The notes beneath the pieces were generated by a model. The model had not been told where the DNA came from, did no database searches, and worked only from the letters and a program-made list of their open reading frames with translations. Positions 61,518 through 64,000 of a DNA stretch of 64,000 nucleotides are shown here, in pieces. This stretch comes from Prauserella aidingensis (lineage in GTDB: Bacteria; Actinomycetota; Actinomycetes; Mycobacteriales; Pseudonocardiaceae). The position numbers and the translations under genes were made by a program. The stretch covers positions 1-64,000 of the forward strand of contig NZ_JAMTCN010000026.1 of NCBI RefSeq assembly GCF_024171865.1, in the 5' to 3' direction. The first letter of the stretch is position 1; every line of letters starts with the position of its first letter.

Positions 61518-62917
61518 CCACGTTGGTTCAGGAGCTCGCCCGGCTCGCCGCAACCACCCGCGACGCGGGGCTCGCGGCCGACCTCCGCGACGACGTCGCA
61601 CGCCGGGTTCTCGACGTGCTCGGCAACAGCCTCGCCGCGACCGCCGAACCGCCCGCCGAAGCGGTCGGCAGGCTCGTCCGGGAATGGGGTGGCGAGGGTC
61701 GGTCGACCGCCATCGGCGCACAGGCGATGCCGGAGCCGAGCGCCGCGCTGCTGAACGGCACGCTCGCCCACTCGCTCGACTTCGACGACACGCACCTGCC
61801 GTCGGTGCTCCACCCGTCGGCGTCGGTGGTGCCCGCGGCGCTGGCGGTGGCCGAGTCCCGGGGGGCGAGCGGGGCCCAGCTGCTCGACGCGATCGGTGTG
61901 GGCATCGAGATCGCCGTACGACTCGGGATGGCGGGCTACGACTCCGACCTCGGCAACTCGGTGTTCTTCGAGAACGGCCTGCACGCCACGGCGATCTGCG
62001 GCGCGGTCGGCGGCGCGGTGTCGGCGGCCATGCTGTCCGGTGTGGACACCGATGGAATCGCCGACACGATGGGCATCGCGGCGAGCATGGGGTCCGGCCT
62101 GCTCGAGGCGAACCGCACCGGCGGCACGGTCAAACGCATCCACTGCGGCTGGGCCGCGCACGCCGCCGTGACGGCAGCCGGACTCGCACGCACCGGCATC
62201 ACCGGGCCGCCGACGGTGCTGGAAGGGCGGTTCGGCATGCTGCAGGCGTTCTGCGGCGACCGGGTCGACCTCGACGCCATCACCGCCGGACTCGGCGAGC
62301 GGTGGGAACTGCCGGGAATCTTCTTCAAGCCCTACCCGTGCAACCACTTCACCCACGCCGGCATCGACGCGGCGCTCCGGCTGCGGACCCGCGGGATCGA
62401 TCCCTCTGCGATCGAGAGCATCGAGCTCGGGGCGCCCACGGCCGTGTTGCGCACCATCGGCCAGCCACCCGAGGAGAAGGCCGTCCCCGAGTCGGGGTAC
62501 CACGCCGCGTTCTCCGGGCCCTACACCGTGGCGGCGGCACTGCTCGGCGGCGGCGGGCTGGGCGTGTTCCACGAGGACTTCACCGACGCCGCGGCCGCCG
62601 ATCCGGACCGGCTGGCGCTCGCGGCGACGGTGACGTGCGTTCCCGACGCGGAGTGCGACCGGATCTTCCCGCACCAGTTCCCCGCTGTGCTGCGGGTCCG
62701 ACTGTCCGACGGTACCGAACTCACCGAGCGCGTCGACGCCAACCGGGGCGGCCACGGCAACCCGCTGTCGGCCGACGAGCTCGCGACGAAGTTCCGGCTC
62801 AACGCCACCCGCGCCGTGAGCGGCGAGCGCGCCGAGCGGATCACCGAGCTCACCTACGGCCTGGCCGGCCTGTCCGAGGTCACCGCGTTGACCCGGGAAC
62901 TCGTCGGCGACGCCTGA
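61514..62917 (+). CDS. MmgE/PrpD-family protein B
   Basis: 467 aa, a canonical family member: LLNGTLAHSLDFDDTH (about 75-90, the HSxDFDDTH signature), LHPSASVVPAALAVAE, KRIHCGWAAHAAV and FKPYPCNHFTHAGIDAAL. It retains the DFDDTH motif that protein A lacks, so the two are not recent duplicates and probably catalyse different steps (hydration/dehydration or decarboxylation of di/tricarboxylates). Last gene of the CoA-transferase operon, followed by a strong terminator. Confidence 0.9.
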   Translation: MTTLVQELARLAATTRDAGLAADLRDDVARRVLDVLGNSLAATAEPPAEAVGRLVREWGGEGRSTAIGAQAMPEPSAALLNGTLAHSLDFDDTHLPSVLHPSASVVPAALAVAESRGASGAQLLDAIGVGIEIAVRLGMAGYDSDLGNSVFFENGLHATAICGAVGGAVSAAMLSGVDTDGIADTMGIAASMGSGLLEANRTGGTVKRIHCGWAAHAAVTAAGLARTGITGPPTVLEGRFGMLQAFCGDRVDLDAITAGLGERWELPGIFFKPYPCNHFTHAGIDAALRLRTRGIDPSAIESIELGAPTAVLRTIGQPPEEKAVPESGYHAAFSGPYTVAAALLGGGGLGVFHEDFTDAAAADPDRLALAATVTCVPDAECDRIFPHQFPAVLRVRLSDGTELTERVDANRGGHGNPLSADELATKFRLNATRAVSGERAERITELTYGLAGLSEVTALTRELVGDA

Positions 62918-62929
62918 TCCCTCCGGTCC

Positions 62930-62972
62930 GCCCGCCCGTTCCCGGTCGCGACCCGGCCGGGAACGGGCGGGC
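62930..62972 (+). terminator. Terminator of the CoA-transferase operon
   Basis: Perfect 16-bp arms (62930-62945 and 62957-62972) with an 11-nt loop, 12 bp behind the MmgE/PrpD B stop. Confidence 0.88.
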
Positions 62973-63090
62973 AGCCACGTCCGGACCGGCCGGCGACCTC
63001 CTCACGAACCCGTCCGGATGTCCCACGTCGAGGTGACTCCGCGAGCTTCGAGCACTGCGCACGGCTAGATTCGGCGCCGTTCGCGGCCCC

Positions 63091-63214
63091 CGAGCCCGTG
63101 TTGCGCTCCCCGGAGCCCGTGTTGCGGTCCCCGGGGCCGTGTTGCGTTCTCCGGGGACTGTGTTGCGGTCCCCGGGGGCCGTGTTGCGTTCTCCGGAGTG
63201 CGTGTTGCGGTCCC
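63091..63214. repeat. Six 20-21-bp tandem repeats (array 2 of the shared family)
   Basis: Units at 63091 (20 bp), 63111 (21), 63132 (20), 63152 (21), 63173 (21) and 63194 (21), consensus CGGAGCCCGTGTTGCGGTCCC. It is related to the reverse complement of the array at 43021. The gap 62918-63313 contains this array and the terminator, and no gene that I can see. Confidence 0.88.
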
Positions 63215-63313
63215 CCGTACCCGGCCGCCGTCCCGCAGCGGTGCGCCGCCGCGCTGTGCACTCCGGGGCCGTGACGCGGAAGCCGTTCCCCGACCGAGTC
63301 CCGGGAGTCACCC

Positions 63314-63859
63314 GTGCGCCGATGCGGCCTCGTCCTCACCGTCCTGCTCGCACCGGTGGCGGGCTGCGCCACAGGTGGGTCCACGGAGCCTGCATCCGGC
63401 CCGGCGGCCCCGATCACGGTCGACGCGGCGCCCGCCGGCGGCCCGTTACCCGGCGGCCCGTTACCCGGCGGCCCGTTACCCGGCGGCCCGTTCCTGGGCG
63501 ACGCGCCGCACCCCCGGCCTTCCTTCGGGGCGACGGCCGACTACCTGGCGACGTTGACGACCGCCGGCCTCCGGCCACGGTCGTCCACCACGAGGGAGCA
63601 GGACGCGGCCCACACAGCAGACACCACGGGCGAGGAGATCCGCAGCTGGAGCGCGGACACGTGGGTCGACCACGGGATCGCGGCCTGCGGCCGGCTGCAC
63701 GACGCCGACGGTGACGTCGCCGCGGTGAGCCGGGCGATCCGCAGATCCCTGCCCACTGCCGGCGGCTACGGCCGGGCCGACCTGACCACCGCCGAACGCT
63801 CCACCCTGATCGTCACCGCCGCGGCCGAGGAACTCTGCCCCGACATCACCGCACAGTGA
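63314..63859 (+). CDS. Small secreted lipoprotein, DUF732-like
   Basis: 181 aa. Lipoprotein signal with VAGCATG (Cys about residue 18), a linker with a GGPLP repeat (about 42-61), and a helical C-terminal domain (ADYLATLTTAGL, DHGIAACGRLHDADGDVAAV, TAAAEELCPDI) with the two-Cys layout of DUF732, a family of exported actinobacterial proteins of unknown role. GTG 63314 is the start of the signal peptide. It is monocistronic in the window. A 28-bp repeat overlaps its stop codon. Confidence 0.75.
   Translation: MRRCGLVLTVLLAPVAGCATGGSTEPASGPAAPITVDAAPAGGPLPGGPLPGGPLPGGPFLGDAPHPRPSFGATADYLATLTTAGLRPRSSTTREQDAAHTADTTGEEIRSWSADTWVDHGIAACGRLHDADGDVAAVSRAIRRSLPTAGGYGRADLTTAERSTLIVTAAAEELCPDITAQ
63437..63496. 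repeat. Four 15-bp tandem repeats coding the GGPLP linker
   Basis: GGCGGCCCGTTACCC at 63437, 63452 and 63467 without mismatch, and a diverged copy at 63482. It lengthens the lipoprotein linker five residues at a time. Confidence 0.9.
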
Positions 63860-63906
63860 CGCCGGCGCAGTAACGACGGCACAGTGACACCGGCACAGTA
63901 ACGACG
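63851..63906. repeat. Two 28-bp tandem repeats across the lipoprotein stop
   Basis: Copies 63851-63878 and 63879-63906 differ at two positions, and a third partial copy follows to about 63927. The stop codon of the lipoprotein is inside the first copy. Confidence 0.85.
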
Positions 63907-63954
63907 GCGCAGCCACACCGGCGCGCGGCGCGTGGGTCGGGGTGCGCGACGACC

Positions 63955-63988
63955 GAGGGGTGCGGCACCCTCGGGCGCCGCACCCCTC
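63955..63988. terminator. Hairpin near the window end
   Basis: Perfect 12-bp arms (63955-63966 and 63977-63988) with a 10-nt loop, about 95 bp behind the lipoprotein stop. Confidence 0.75.
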
Positions 63989-64000
63989 ACGTACCCGGAC

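Overview
The window is GC-rich (about 70% by eye), densely packed actinobacterial DNA. Many genes overlap by 4 nt and GTG starts are frequent. The mix of families (an NDMA-type alcohol dehydrogenase of the mycofactocin-associated kind, a KmtR/CDF pair, an RNase Sa-like domain, many TetR/GntR/IclR/LacI regulators) suggests a saprophytic member of the Pseudonocardiaceae (Saccharomonospora/Prauserella/Amycolatopsis type). This placement is inference. I saw no rRNA, tRNA, CRISPR array or prophage. The only mobile element is the tail of an IS481-type transposase at the left edge.

Layout. 0-4.1 kb: IS481 remnant, a MerR regulator fused to a VOC domain, and a coupled pair of a P-loop protein and an ABC protein whose ATPase domain has lost its motifs. 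4.3-20.6 kb: a pectin/galacturonate island. A secreted GH28 polygalacturonase would release galacturonate, a TRAP transporter (DctQMP-like) would import it, and a uronate dehydrogenase-like enzyme, an enolase-superfamily enzyme, KdgD and a 2-oxoglutarate semialdehyde dehydrogenase would carry it to 2-oxoglutarate. Three near-identical LacI-type palindromes tie the transporter operon, the lacI gene and the GH28 gene together; LysR and GntR regulators are also present. An Nramp-fold transporter lacking the metal-binding motifs and an orphan ThDP enzyme sit in the same island. 20.7-23.7 kb: glycine betaine/proline ABC importer. 24-26.2 kb: secreted C39-type peptidase and a secreted endonuclease I fused to an apparently dead RNase Sa-like domain. 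26.3-30 kb: TetR-controlled acyl-CoA dehydrogenase / APH kinase / SDR operon resembling split ACAD10/11-type 4-hydroxyacid catabolism. 30-31.5 kb: metal sensor and CDF exporter. 31.7-37.7 kb: M23 peptidase, glutathione peroxidase, a small unknown, TetR, secreted VanX-type dipeptidase, DHA2 efflux pump.

37.7-42.9 kb: Baeyer-Villiger-type monooxygenase, esterase and NDMA-type alcohol dehydrogenase next to a divergent AraC regulator, a plausible alcohol-ketone-ester route. 43.2-47.6 kb: four-carbon sugar-acid operon (KdgT-type permease, DUF1537 kinase, PdxA2, GntR/UTRA). 47.7-62.9 kb: an IclR gene and two divergent, tightly coupled operons (nine and four genes) holding a LIV-type ABC importer, hydantoinase-like amidohydrolase, flavin dehydrogenase, Asp/Glu-racemase family enzyme, two MmgE/PrpD proteins, CaiB/BaiF CoA-transferase, CitE-like lyase and a cyclase-family hydrolase. 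This set reads as one uptake-to-central-metabolism pathway whose substrate I cannot name, and it is the best candidate for an undescribed system. The right end holds a DUF732-like lipoprotein.

A genome-wide habit is visible: short tandem repeats of 15, 16, 17, 21 or 28 bp recur in intergenic regions and, in 15-bp (five-codon) form, at gene ends. Two 21-bp arrays 20 kb apart belong to one family in opposite orientation.
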